Shown here: positions 34,273 through 42,569 of the stretch, one piece after another
How the letters are laid out: every line of letters begins with the position of its first letter
Position numbering within the stretch: the stretch's first letter is position 1
From: Streptomyces sp. CB00455
GTDB taxonomy: Bacteria; Actinomycetota; Actinomycetes; Streptomycetales; Streptomycetaceae
Assembly: GCF_001905445.1 (NCBI RefSeq)
Contig: NZ_LIVQ01000003.1
Coordinates: forward strand, 869,445-933,444
Reading direction: 5' to 3'
DNA length: 64,000 nucleotides
The notes under the pieces: generated by a model
What the model was told of the DNA's origin: nothing
The model's input: only the letters and a program-made list of their open reading frames with translations
Database searches by the model: none
Position numbers and translations under genes: made by a program

Positions 34273-34297
34273 TTGACGTTCGTGGGAGCGCTCCCAC
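34273..34297 (+). promoter_or_regulatory. cebE promoter with CebR operator
   Basis: TGGGAGCGCTCCCA (34283-34296) is the exact palindromic CebR box, extended to GTGGGAGCGCTCCCAC. A -35-like TTGACG is at 34273-34278, so the operator lies between -35 and -10 and its occupation would block RNA polymerase. Confidence 0.92.
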
Positions 34298-34345
34298 ACT
34301 GTGGCACACGACACCGGCACGTCCCGTCCTTCAGGGAGGATGCAC

Positions 34346-35689
34346 ATGCGAGCCCATACCCGAGTCCGAAGAAGTCTCGTCACCACGGTCACCGCGGTGG
34401 GAGCCGCTGCCCTGCTGCTCGCGGGGTGCGCGCAGGATGCGGCCGACTCCCCCACCAAGGGGACTGCGTCCGCTTCCGGCGACAAGGCCCAGACCACCCT
34501 CACCGTCGGGGTCTTCGGAGCCTTCGGCCTCCAGGAGGCCGGTCTCTACGACGAGTACACGGCCCAGAATCCGGGGATCAAGATCGAGCAGACCTCGATC
34601 GAGCGGAACGAGAACTACTACCCGCAGCTCCTGACCCACCTGGGCACCGGCAGCGGACTCGCGGACATCCAGGCCGTCGAGGTCAACAACATCGCCGAGA
34701 TCACCGCCACCCAGGCCGACAAGCTGGTCGACCTGGGCAAGACGCCGGGCGTGGACAAGGCCGCGTACCTGCCCTGGAAGTGGGCGCAGGGCACGGCGAG
34801 CGCCGCCAAGGGCGGGGCCACCGTCGGTCTCGGCACCGACATCGGGCCGCAGGGGATCTGCTACCGCAAGGACCTCTTCGAGGCGGCCGGGCTGCCCAGC
34901 GACCGCGCGGCGGTCGGGGCGCTGTGGGCGGGCGACTGGAACAAGTACCTGGAGGCGGGCAAGGCGTACAAGGCGAAGGCCGGGGAGGCGAAGGCCTTCG
35001 TCGACTCCGCCTCGGGCGTCATGACGGCGGTGACCGGCGGCAGCGCCCAGCGGTTCTACGACGAGCAGGGCAAGGTCGTCTACAAGACCAACCCGGCGGT
35101 GCGCGGGGCCTTCGACCTGGCGGCCTCATTCGCGACCGAGGGGCTGAGCGCCAAGCTCCAGCAGTTCACCCCGACCTGGGACCAGGGCTTCGCCAACGGC
35201 GCGTTCGCGACGGTCTCCTGCCCGGCCTGGATGCTCGGCTACATCCAGGACAAGGCGGGCCCGGCGGGCAAGGACAAGTGGGACGTGGCGCAGGCGCCGA
35301 AGCCCAGCAACTGGGGTGGTTCCTTCCTGGTCGTGCCGAAGGCGGGCAAGCACGCCGAGGAGGCGGCGAAGCTCGCGGCCTGGCTGACGGCCCCGGCGCA
35401 GCAGGCCCGGCTCTTCGAGAAGCGGGGCAGCTTCCCGAGCGCGAGCGCCGCGTACAAGCTGCCGTCGGTGTCGGGCGCGCAGCACCCGTACTTCGGCGGT
35501 GCCCCGATCGGGGAGATCTTCGCCCGGGCCGCGGAGGGGATTCCGGTGACGGTGGTCGGGCCCAAGGACCTGGTGATCGCGCAGAACCTGGCGGACATCG
35601 GGATGCTCCAGGTCGACCAGAAGGGCCGCAGCCCGCAGGAGGGCTGGGAGGCCGCGGTGAAGGCGATCGACAACGCCTTGGACCAGTGA
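34346..35689 (+). CDS. cebE: CebE, cello-oligosaccharide-binding lipoprotein
   Basis: The 447-aa ABC-type solute-binding protein of the sugar family has a signal peptide with lipobox L-L-A-G-C (Cys28) for membrane anchoring. The mature body has the extracellular solute-binding fold (L-T-V-G-V-F-G-A-F-G near residue 52; W-D-Q-G-F-A-N-G-A-F-A near 277). It captures cellobiose/cellotriose for CebFG; the energising ATPase is MsiK, encoded elsewhere, since no ATPase gene is present here. ATG at 34346 is six bases after AGGGAGGA; an ATG at 34340 overlaps that site. Confidence 0.93.
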   Translation: MRAHTRVRRSLVTTVTAVGAAALLLAGCAQDAADSPTKGTASASGDKAQTTLTVGVFGAFGLQEAGLYDEYTAQNPGIKIEQTSIERNENYYPQLLTHLGTGSGLADIQAVEVNNIAEITATQADKLVDLGKTPGVDKAAYLPWKWAQGTASAAKGGATVGLGTDIGPQGICYRKDLFEAAGLPSDRAAVGALWAGDWNKYLEAGKAYKAKAGEAKAFVDSASGVMTAVTGGSAQRFYDEQGKVVYKTNPAVRGAFDLAASFATEGLSAKLQQFTPTWDQGFANGAFATVSCPAWMLGYIQDKAGPAGKDKWDVAQAPKPSNWGGSFLVVPKAGKHAEEAAKLAAWLTAPAQQARLFEKRGSFPSASAAYKLPSVSGAQHPYFGGAPIGEIFARAAEGIPVTVVGPKDLVIAQNLADIGMLQVDQKGRSPQEGWEAAVKAIDNALDQ

Positions 35690-35696
35690 GGCGGCA

Positions 35697-36686
35697 GTGA
35701 CGGACGACACGGCTGTCCTGTCCCCCTCCGCCGCGGGCTCGAAGCAGCCGGCGGCGGAGGGGGGCAGCCGGCGGGGCCAGGTGTGGCGCTCGCGCCGCTA
35801 CCGGTGGGACCTGCGCTGGAGCCCGTACGCCTTCGTGGCGCCCTTCTTCCTCTTCTTCGCCGCCTTCGGGCTGTTCCCGCTGCTCTACACGGGCTGGGCG
35901 GCGCTGCACCAGGTGGAGCTCACCGATCCCGACAGCATGACGTGGGTGGGGCTGAAGAACTTCACCCGGCTGTGGCAGGACGAGTTCTTCTGGAACGCGC
36001 TCCGCAACACGGTCACGATCGGACTGCTGTCCACGGTGCCGCAGCTGGCGATCGCGCTCGGGCTGGCGCACCTGCTCAACTACCGGCTGCGCGGCTCCAC
36101 CTTCTTCCGGGTCGCGGTGCTCACCCCGTACGCGACCTCGGTGGCGGCCGCGACGCTCGTCTTCGTCCTGCTCTTCGGCCGGGACTACGGAATGATCAAC
36201 TGGGCGTTGTCGGCGGTCGGCTTCGGGGCGGTGGACTGGCAGAACGGCACCTTCGCCTCGCAGTTGGCCATCTCCACCATCGTGGTCTGGCGGTGGACCG
36301 GCTACAACGCGTTGATCTACCTGGCGGCCATGCAGGCCGTACCGGGCGAGCTGTACGAGTCGGCCGCGCTGGACGGGGCCTCGCGCCTGCAGCAGTTCCT
36401 GCACGTGACGGTGCCCTCGCTGCGGCCGACGATCTTCTTCACCTGTGTCGTCTCGACGATCGGGGCGACCCAGCTGTTCGGCGAGCCGCTGCTGTTCAAC
36501 GGCGGGTCGGGCGCGACGGGCGGCTCCGACCACCAGTTCCAGACGCTCGGGCTGTACCTGTACGAGCAGGGCTGGGTGAACCTGCACCTGGGGCGGGCCT
36601 CGGCCATCGCGTGGGCGATGTTCCTGATCCTGCTGCTCATCGCGGGCGCGGCACGGCTGCTGCGCGGACGGGAGGATTCCCTATGA
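35697..36686 (+). CDS. cebF: CebF, ABC sugar permease
   Basis: The 329-aa MalF-type permease has six membrane segments, the first being F-V-A-P-F-F-L-F-F-A-A-F-G near residue 45. The cytoplasmic EAA loop reads E-S-A-A-L-D-G-A-S-R-L-Q-Q-F near residue 220. GTG at 35697 is seven bases after the cebE stop with GAGG upstream. The last codon overlaps cebG. It forms the membrane channel with CebG. Confidence 0.93.
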   Translation: MTDDTAVLSPSAAGSKQPAAEGGSRRGQVWRSRRYRWDLRWSPYAFVAPFFLFFAAFGLFPLLYTGWAALHQVELTDPDSMTWVGLKNFTRLWQDEFFWNALRNTVTIGLLSTVPQLAIALGLAHLLNYRLRGSTFFRVAVLTPYATSVAAATLVFVLLFGRDYGMINWALSAVGFGAVDWQNGTFASQLAISTIVVWRWTGYNALIYLAAMQAVPGELYESAALDGASRLQQFLHVTVPSLRPTIFFTCVVSTIGATQLFGEPLLFNGGSGATGGSDHQFQTLGLYLYEQGWVNLHLGRASAIAWAMFLILLLIAGAARLLRGREDSL

Positions 36687-37507
36687 GATCCCTGCGCGCG
36701 GGCAGATTCACCTACCTGGTCCTCGCCCTCTTCACCGCGGGCTCGCTCTTCCCCCTGGTGTGGACGGCCATCGCGGCCTCCCGCAGCAACACGCGCCTGG
36801 CCCAGACCCCGCCGCCGTTCTGGTTCGGCGGGAACCTGGGGCGCAACCTGCGGGTCGCGTGGACGGACGCCAACATGGGCACGGCCCTGCTGAACACGGT
36901 GATCGTGGCGGGCACGGTCGCCGCCGGCACGGTGCTCTTCTCCACGCTGGCGGGCTTCGCCTTCGCCAAACTGCGCTTCCGCGGCCGCCGGCTGCTGATG
37001 ACGCTGGTGGTGGGGACGATGCTGATCCCGCCGCAACTGAGCGTGGTCCCGCTGTACATGCTGATCGCCCAGCTGTCGTGGACCGACCGGCTCCAGGCGG
37101 TGATCCTGCCGACCCTGGTCTCCGCCTTCGGTGTCTTCTTCATGCGGCAGTACCTGGCGCAGGCGCTGCCGACGGAGCTGGTGGAGGCGGCGCGCACGGA
37201 CGGCGCGAGTTCGCTGCGCGTCGTGTGGCACGTGGTGTTCCCGGCGGCGCGTCCGGCCATGGCGGTGCTGGCCATGCTGACCTTCGTCATGGCCTGGAAC
37301 GACTTCTTCTGGCCGATCGTCGCGCTGACCCAGAACGGCAGCCCGACGGTGCAGGTGGCCCTGACCGGGCTGGGCCGGGGCTACGTCCCCGACCAGTCGG
37401 TGATCATGGCGGGTGCGTTGCTGGGGACGCTCCCGCTCCTCGTGGTGTTCCTCGTCTTCGGCCGCCAGATCGTCGGCGGCATCATGCAGGGAGCGGTGAA
37501 GGGTTGA
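36683..37507 (+). CDS. cebG: CebG, ABC sugar permease
   Basis: The 274-aa MalG-type permease has six predicted helices and an EAA loop (E-A-A-R-T-D-G-A-S-S-L-R near residue 172). ATG at 36683 overlaps the cebF stop (ATGA) and has GGAGGA upstream. It is the second half of the cello-oligosaccharide channel. Confidence 0.93.
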   Translation: MRSLRAGRFTYLVLALFTAGSLFPLVWTAIAASRSNTRLAQTPPPFWFGGNLGRNLRVAWTDANMGTALLNTVIVAGTVAAGTVLFSTLAGFAFAKLRFRGRRLLMTLVVGTMLIPPQLSVVPLYMLIAQLSWTDRLQAVILPTLVSAFGVFFMRQYLAQALPTELVEAARTDGASSLRVVWHVVFPAARPAMAVLAMLTFVMAWNDFFWPIVALTQNGSPTVQVALTGLGRGYVPDQSVIMAGALLGTLPLLVVFLVFGRQIVGGIMQGAVKG

Positions 37508-38859
37508 CACACACATCGATGGAGACGCAGCGTCTGCGGTTCCCCGAGGGGTTCCTGTGGGGCGCGGCCACGGCCGCCTTCCAGATCGAGGGCGGTGCCG
37601 CGCTGCGCGGGCCGTCGATCTGGGACACGTTCTGCCGCACTCCGGGCAAGGTCCACGGCGGTGCCACGGGCGACATGGCCGTGGACCACCACCGGCTGTG
37701 GCGGCAGGACGTGCAGCTGATGGCCCGGCTGGGGCTCGGCGCCTACCGGTTCTCGGTCTCCTGGCCGCGGGTCCTCGCCGGCGGGATCGGCTTCTACGAC
37801 GCCCTGGTGGACGAGCTGCTCTCCCACGGGATCAGGCCCTCGCTGACCCTGTACCACTGGGACCTGCCGCAGGAGCTGGAGGACGCGGGCGGCTGGCCCG
37901 AGCGGGAGACGGCCTACGCCTTCGCCGGCTACACCGAGCAGGTCGCCAAGGTGCTGGGTGACCGGGTGGAGATGTGGACCACCCTCAACGAGCCCTGGTG
38001 CATCTCCTTCCTCGGCTACGGCTCCGGGGTGCACGCCCCCGGCCGGACCTCGCCCGCCGACGCACTGCGCGCCGCCCACCACCTGAACCTGGCCCACGGC
38101 CTGGCCGCCGCCGCGCTGCCGGCCGCGGCGCGGGTCGGGATCTCGCTCAACCCGAGCGCGGTACGGCCGCTGACCGGCTCGGCGGCCGACCGGGACGCGC
38201 AGCGGCGCATCGACGCCCTGGCCAACCGGATCTTCACCGGGCCGCTGCTGGGCGGCGCCTACCCGCAGGACCTGCTCGCGGACACCGCCTCCGTGACCGA
38301 CTGGTCCTTCGTCCGCCCCGGCGACGAGGCGCTGATCCACCAGCCGATGGACTTCCTCGGCGTGAACTACTACACCCCGGCGGTGGTCTCGGCGGCTCCG
38401 GACGGGGCGGGCCCGCGCGCCGACGGGCACGGGGCCACGGATCACTCGCCCTGGCCGGGAGCGGACACGGTGGCCTTCCACCAGCCTCCGGGCGACCGGA
38501 CCGACATGGGCTGGTCGGTCGACCCGACGGGCCTGTACGACCTGCTGATGCGTTTCGCCCGCGAGGCGCCGGGCCTGCCGCTGATGGTCACCGAGAACGG
38601 CGCCGCGTACGGCCCCGACCTGCACGACCCCCAGCGCATCGCCTACCTGGAGGCCCATCTGACGGCCCTGCACCGTGCCGTGGCGGACGGCGCCCCGGTG
38701 CAGGGCTACTTCCTCTGGTCGCTGATGGACAACTTCGAGTGGTCCTACGGGTACAGCAAGCACTTCGGGATCGTCCACGTCGACTACGAGACCCAGGAGC
38801 GCACCCCGCGCTCCAGTGCCCACTGGTACGCGCGGCTGGCCCGGTCGGGAGCCCTCTGA
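37504..38859 (+). CDS. bglC: BglC, intracellular GH1 beta-glucosidase
   Basis: The 451-aa family 1 glycosidase splits imported cellobiose to glucose. The acid/base glutamate lies in T-L-N-E-P-W (Glu163) and the nucleophile in V-T-E-N-G-A (Glu364); no signal peptide is present. I chose the TTG at 37504, which overlaps the cebG stop (TTGA) with GGGAG upstream. The ATG at 37519 is five codons later with no good ribosome site, but it cannot be excluded. Odd point: the normally conserved stretch between S-W-P-R-V and F-Y (usually P-x-G-x-G-x-x-N-x-x-G-L-D) is reduced to L-A-G-G-I-G, about eight residues short, near residue 88. Confidence 0.92.
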   Translation: MTHTSMETQRLRFPEGFLWGAATAAFQIEGGAALRGPSIWDTFCRTPGKVHGGATGDMAVDHHRLWRQDVQLMARLGLGAYRFSVSWPRVLAGGIGFYDALVDELLSHGIRPSLTLYHWDLPQELEDAGGWPERETAYAFAGYTEQVAKVLGDRVEMWTTLNEPWCISFLGYGSGVHAPGRTSPADALRAAHHLNLAHGLAAAALPAAARVGISLNPSAVRPLTGSAADRDAQRRIDALANRIFTGPLLGGAYPQDLLADTASVTDWSFVRPGDEALIHQPMDFLGVNYYTPAVVSAAPDGAGPRADGHGATDHSPWPGADTVAFHQPPGDRTDMGWSVDPTGLYDLLMRFAREAPGLPLMVTENGAAYGPDLHDPQRIAYLEAHLTALHRAVADGAPVQGYFLWSLMDNFEWSYGYSKHFGIVHVDYETQERTPRSSAHWYARLARSGAL

Positions 38860-38864
38860 CCGCC

Positions 38865-38896
38865 GCGCCCGGCCCCGGGGATCCGGGGCCGGGCGC
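38865..38896. terminator. Terminator after bglC
   Basis: A perfect 14-bp stem (38865-38878 with 38883-38896) and GGAT loop between convergent genes. Confidence 0.9.
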
Positions 38897-38897
38897 G

Positions 38898-39551
38898 CTA
38901 GTGCAGGAACCCCACGTCCTGGAAGAACCGGTAGCGGGCCGGGGCCTGCGGGAGGAACCAGTGGAAGCCCTCTTCGAAGAAGACGGCCACGAGGTTGACG
39001 AGGAGGACCAGGCCCAGGAAGCCCAGCGCCAGCTCCCCGGCCGTCCGCAGCGGGCCGGCCACGGTCGCCGGGACCTGGTGGCCGGCCGTCCAGTGGGCGA
39101 AGGCCATGGCGGCGCCGATGGCGACCACCGAGACCTGGAAGCCGATCCACGCCCACACGTGCAGGTGCAGGCCGAACACCTCGCTCCCGTACCCCTTGTC
39201 CCCCGGCAGGGCGTGCACCACCGGCTGCCGCCACGACGCGAAGGATCCGGCCGTCACCGCGGCCAGCGACAGGCCCCAGCCCGTCATGTAGTCGCGCCCG
39301 CTCAGCGCGCCGTGCGCCATCGCCGTCCGGACGATGTGGGCCGCGCCCATCGCCGCCAGCAGCATGAACATCCGCTGCGCCACGTCGAGCGGGCGCGGGT
39401 ACTGCCACAGCCCGAACTGGTGGAACAGACCCCCGCAGACCACGCCCGTCCAGCCGATGACGAAGAAACAGGCGAACCAGTACTGGACCCGCCCGAGCAG
39501 TCCGCCCGTCGGCGTCGCCTCCGGGAGGAGGCTGTGCATCGCGGCCGCCAT
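38898..39551 (-). CDS. Conserved multi-pass membrane protein, 217 aa
   Basis: About five hydrophobic helices are seen (F-A-C-F-F-V-I-G-W-T-G-V-V near residue 27, M-L-L-A-A-M-G-A-A-H-I near 66, then ~100, ~145 and ~185). Several His residues lie at helix ends (F-H-Q-F-G, A-A-H-I, L-H-L-H-V-W), suggesting metal or haem contacts, but no family is recognised. The ATG at 39551 overlaps the stop of the 54-aa membrane gene upstream (TGATG), so the two are translationally coupled. Confidence 0.7.
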   Translation of the reverse strand: MAAAMHSLLPEATPTGGLLGRVQYWFACFFVIGWTGVVCGGLFHQFGLWQYPRPLDVAQRMFMLLAAMGAAHIVRTAMAHGALSGRDYMTGWGLSLAAVTAGSFASWRQPVVHALPGDKGYGSEVFGLHLHVWAWIGFQVSVVAIGAAMAFAHWTAGHQVPATVAGPLRTAGELALGFLGLVLLVNLVAVFFEEGFHWFLPQAPARYRFFQDVGFLH

Positions 39552-39715
39552 CAGTGGCCCGGCATCAGGGCGAGGCCGCCGGTCATGTGGTGCGCCGTCA
39601 GCAGGATGACGGCGCACCACATCGACCACCACGCCGCGAGCACGACCAGCCGGGACGACTCCCGGTACATGGCGACCAGCGTGGCGAGGAGGCCGCCGAA
39701 GATGAGGGTGTCCAT
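39551..39715 (-). CDS. Tiny membrane protein, 54 aa
   Basis: This is an ATG-initiated 54-codon frame, M-D-T-L-I-F-G-G-L-L-A-T-L-V-A-M-Y, with two hydrophobic segments (residues 4-16 and 24-41) and a His-His pair (T-A-H-H-M-T-G). The stop TGA overlaps the start of the 217-aa membrane gene. Coupling and shared membrane location suggest a two-component membrane complex. Function unknown. Confidence 0.6.
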   Translation of the reverse strand: MDTLIFGGLLATLVAMYRESSRLVVLAAWWSMWCAVILLTAHHMTGGLALMPGH

Positions 39716-39783
39716 GCCGCGGACCGTACCGATCCGCGGGCACGGCGCCCGCGAGGCGCGCCCCCGGCCCGGCCCGCGTTACG

Positions 39784-41178
39784 TCAGTTGCTGCGCTTCT
39801 TGCGCCGGCCGCGCCGGGCGCCCGTCCCGCCCGGGCCGCCGCGCGTCCGTCCGTCCAGCGCGATCCACACCCGCACCTCGGTACCCCCCAGCACCGAGCG
39901 CCCCAGCCGTACGTCGCCCCCGGTGGACTCGGCGACCCTGCGCACGATGTCCAGGCCGAGACCGGTCGACCCGTCGCGGCCGCCGTCGTTGCCCCGGCGC
40001 AGAGCGGCGTCCGGGTCCGCTATCCCCGGCCCCGCGTCGGAGACGAGCACGATGACGGCGTCGGAGGCGTCGTGCACGTCCACCGCGAAGGGCGTTCCCT
40101 CGGGAGTGTGCCGGAAGACGTTGCCGAGCATGGCGTCGAGGGCGGCGGCCAGTTCGGGCCGCGCCACGGGGATGCGTACCGTACGGTCCACGCCGGCGAG
40201 CCGCACCTCGCGGCCCTCGTCCTCCGCGAGGGCCGACCAGAAGTCCATGCGGTCGCGGATGACCTCGGAGGCGTCGCAGCCCGCCCCCGCCCCGCCGGCC
40301 GCCCCGGTCAGCCCGGTGGAGGGCCGCTGCTCCCGGGCGGTGCGGATGATCGTGTCGACTTCGCGTTCCAGCTGCTCCACCGCCGCGCGGGTCTGCTCGG
40401 CGGCCGGGCCGTCCCCGAGCGAGGCGGCGTTCAGGCGCAGCACCGTCAGCGGTGTCCGCAGCCGGTGGGACAGGTCCGCGGCCAGTTCCCGCTCGTTGGC
40501 GAGGAGTTCCACGACCTGGTCGGCCATCGCGTTGAACGCGACGGCCGCCGAGCGCAGTTCCTTCGGGCCGTCCTCCGGCACCCGCGCGCCGAGCCGGCCC
40601 TCGCCCAGCTGGTGCGCGGCGTCCGCGAGCCGCTCGGCCGGGCGCACCAGGCGGGCGCCGAGCCGGTCGGCGACGCCCACCGAGCCCACGACGAGCGCGA
40701 GCCCGACGCCCGCGAGCACCACCCAGGCGGTCGCGACGCCGTTGCTGACCTCGCTCTCGGGGACGAAGACCTCCACGACCGCGATGTCCCCGGAGCCGAG
40801 TGCGGTCGGTTGGAGCAGCGCCGAGCCGCCGCCCGGCACCGAGGTGGTCGTCGCCCGTGCGATCCGCCGGGTCTCGGCGACGGCGTGCGCCCCCGCCCGG
40901 CCCTCGCCGACGTCCGCGGGCGGGCTGTCGCCGATGGCGGGCACGTGGACGGCCATCCGGCGGGCCGCACCCATCTGCGTGGACTCCACCGCCCGGCGCA
41001 GCTGCACCGGGTCGGTGGTGATGGACAGGGTCGGACCGATGGTGGCGGCCTGCCGTTCGGCGTTGGAGAAGGCGCGGTCGCTGGCCATCTCCTGGACGAC
41101 GAGGCCGAGCGGCACGGCGAAGGCCACGACCACCATGGCCGTGACCGCCAGGCACACCTTGACCAGCGCCCACCTCAC
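39784..41178 (-). CDS. Sensor histidine kinase
   Basis: The 464-aa membrane kinase has TM1 at residues ~6-28 and an extracytoplasmic sensor of ~120 residues. TM2 is at ~155-178 (W-V-V-L-A-G-V-G-L-A-L-V-V), followed by HAMP. The phosphorylated histidine lies in D-L-S-H-R-L-R-T-P-L (His238). The ATPase domain has N-V-F-R-H-T, D-A-G-P-G-I and G-L-G-L-D-I. GTG at 41178 overlaps the response-regulator stop (GTGA). The C-terminus is a basic tail (R-R-G-R-R-K-K-R). The stimulus is unknown; CutS-like by architecture. Confidence 0.92.
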   Translation of the reverse strand: MRWALVKVCLAVTAMVVVAFAVPLGLVVQEMASDRAFSNAERQAATIGPTLSITTDPVQLRRAVESTQMGAARRMAVHVPAIGDSPPADVGEGRAGAHAVAETRRIARATTTSVPGGGSALLQPTALGSGDIAVVEVFVPESEVSNGVATAWVVLAGVGLALVVGSVGVADRLGARLVRPAERLADAAHQLGEGRLGARVPEDGPKELRSAAVAFNAMADQVVELLANERELAADLSHRLRTPLTVLRLNAASLGDGPAAEQTRAAVEQLEREVDTIIRTAREQRPSTGLTGAAGGAGAGCDASEVIRDRMDFWSALAEDEGREVRLAGVDRTVRIPVARPELAAALDAMLGNVFRHTPEGTPFAVDVHDASDAVIVLVSDAGPGIADPDAALRRGNDGGRDGSTGLGLDIVRRVAESTGGDVRLGRSVLGGTEVRVWIALDGRTRGGPGGTGARRGRRKKRSN

Positions 41179-41864
41179 AGCGGCGGCTCCAGCTTGACGC
41201 CGACCCCCCGCAGCGTGTGCAGGTAGCGCGGGCTGGCGGCGGTCTCGCCGAGCTTGCGGCGCAGCCAGGACAGGTGGACGTCGATGGTCTGGTCGTCCCC
41301 GTACGACTGCTGCCACACCTCGGCGAGCAGTTCGCGCCGGGCCACGACCACGCCGGGCCGCCCGGCGAGGAAGGCGAGCAGGTCGAACTCGCGCCGGGTC
41401 AGGTCCAGGACCGTTCCGTCGAGCTCGGCCTGGCGGCGCAGCGGGTCGATGGCCAGACCGCCGACGCGCAGCACCCTGGAGGGGGGCTCGGTCCCGGCGG
41501 CGGCCCGGGAGCGGCGCAGGACGGCGGCCATCCGGGCCGAAAGGTGCTCCACGGAGAAGGGTTTGGTCAGGTAGTCGTCCGCGCCGTCGTTGAGCAGCCG
41601 GACGATCTCCGCCTCGTCGTCGCGCGCGGTGGCGATGATCACGGGTACGTCGGTGATGCCGCGCAGCATCTTCAGCGCCTCCGACCCGTCGAGGTCGGGC
41701 AGTCCGAGGTCGAGGATGACCACGTCGAAGCGGTGGTGGGCGACCTCGCGCAGGGCCTCCAGCGCGGTGCCCACGCTGCGCACGGTGTGCGCGGCCTCGG
41801 TCAGGTGCCGGATGAGGGCGGAACGTACGAACTGGTCGTCCTCGACCACGAGCACACTTGCCAT
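41175..41864 (-). CDS. OmpR/PhoB-family response regulator
   Basis: The 229-aa regulator has a receiver domain (E8-D9-D10; phospho-acceptor Asp52 in V-I-L-D-L-G-L-P-D; K in L-T-K-P-F) and a C-terminal winged helix (L-T-R-R-E-F-D-L-L-A-F-L-A; T-L-R-G-V-G-V-K-L-E). It is the first gene of the pair with the kinase. The true start is the ATG at 41864, where the receiver begins. A secreted-protein gene is divergent 79 bases away and may be a target. Confidence 0.93.
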   Translation of the reverse strand: MASVLVVEDDQFVRSALIRHLTEAAHTVRSVGTALEALREVAHHRFDVVILDLGLPDLDGSEALKMLRGITDVPVIIATARDDEAEIVRLLNDGADDYLTKPFSVEHLSARMAAVLRRSRAAAGTEPPSRVLRVGGLAIDPLRRQAELDGTVLDLTRREFDLLAFLAGRPGVVVARRELLAEVWQQSYGDDQTIDVHLSWLRRKLGETAASPRYLHTLRGVGVKLEPPL

Positions 41865-41943
41865 GGCCCGCACCGTAGTCCATTCGGGGGACCCGGGGAG
41901 GTGCCCGGCCACTCTTGTGGCGGGTGGTGCAGTATGTCCTGCG

Positions 41944-42501
41944 ATGCGACGAGGACTTGTACATGCCATGGCGTGGACGCTGTCGACCGGGGCCGCGGTG
42001 ACGCTCTCCTGGTGGGGCGTGCACACCGTCATGTCGGGCACGGCCTACGATCCCCCGCTCGCGGTCCCGCTGACGACGCGGCCGCTGTCCTCCTCGACCC
42101 ACGGGGACGGGACCCCCTCGCCCTCGCCCTCGTCCTCGCCCTCCCCTTCCCCCTCCCCTTCGCCCTCGGGCCCGCAGGAGGACCCGAGCGCCGGGGAGTC
42201 GCCGTCGCCCTCCTCCGCCCGGTCCCCGGCGAAGCCGTCGAGCCCGCGCCCGTACCGCGCACCGCAGGACGGCGCGTCGGGCAACGTCAAGGCATACCCG
42301 GTCTCCGGCGGAAGGGTGGTCTTCGACCTCGGCACCACCTCGGCCGAGCTGGTCTCGGCGACCCCGGCCGCCGGCTGGCGGATCCAGGTCTGGAAGCAGG
42401 ACTTCTGGATCCGGGTCACCTTCACCCGGGACGGCCGCGAGGTGTCGGTGTTCTGCACGTGGCACGACCACCCGCCGATGGTGGAGACGGTCGACCCCTG
42501 A
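41944..42501 (+). CDS. Exported protein with Ser-Pro repeat linker, 185 aa
   Basis: An N-terminal hydrophobic helix (residues ~8-30, A-W-T-L-S-T-G-A-A-V-T-L-S-W-W) acts as signal or anchor. It is followed by a Ser-Pro repeat region (residues ~57-95) and a C-terminal ~75-residue domain (V-V-F-D-L-G-T-T-S-A-E-L then W-K-Q-D-F-W-I-R-V-T-F). The Pro-rich part probably spans the cell wall. The gene is divergent from the two-component system. No enzymatic motif is recognised. Confidence 0.8.
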   Translation: MRRGLVHAMAWTLSTGAAVTLSWWGVHTVMSGTAYDPPLAVPLTTRPLSSSTHGDGTPSPSPSSSPSPSPSPSPSGPQEDPSAGESPSPSSARSPAKPSSPRPYRAPQDGASGNVKAYPVSGGRVVFDLGTTSAELVSATPAAGWRIQVWKQDFWIRVTFTRDGREVSVFCTWHDHPPMVETVDP

Positions 42502-42539
42502 AGCGACCCTGAAGGCCGACCCCTGAGGGCTGGCCCCTG

Positions 42540-42561
42540 GGCGTGCCCGGCCGGGCACGCC
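42540..42561. terminator. Palindromic terminator, convergent genes
   Basis: A perfect 22-bp palindrome (GGCGTGCCCGG arm) lies between the exported-protein gene and the convergent methyltransferase-like gene. Confidence 0.75.
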
Positions 42562-42569
42562 GGTCACAG

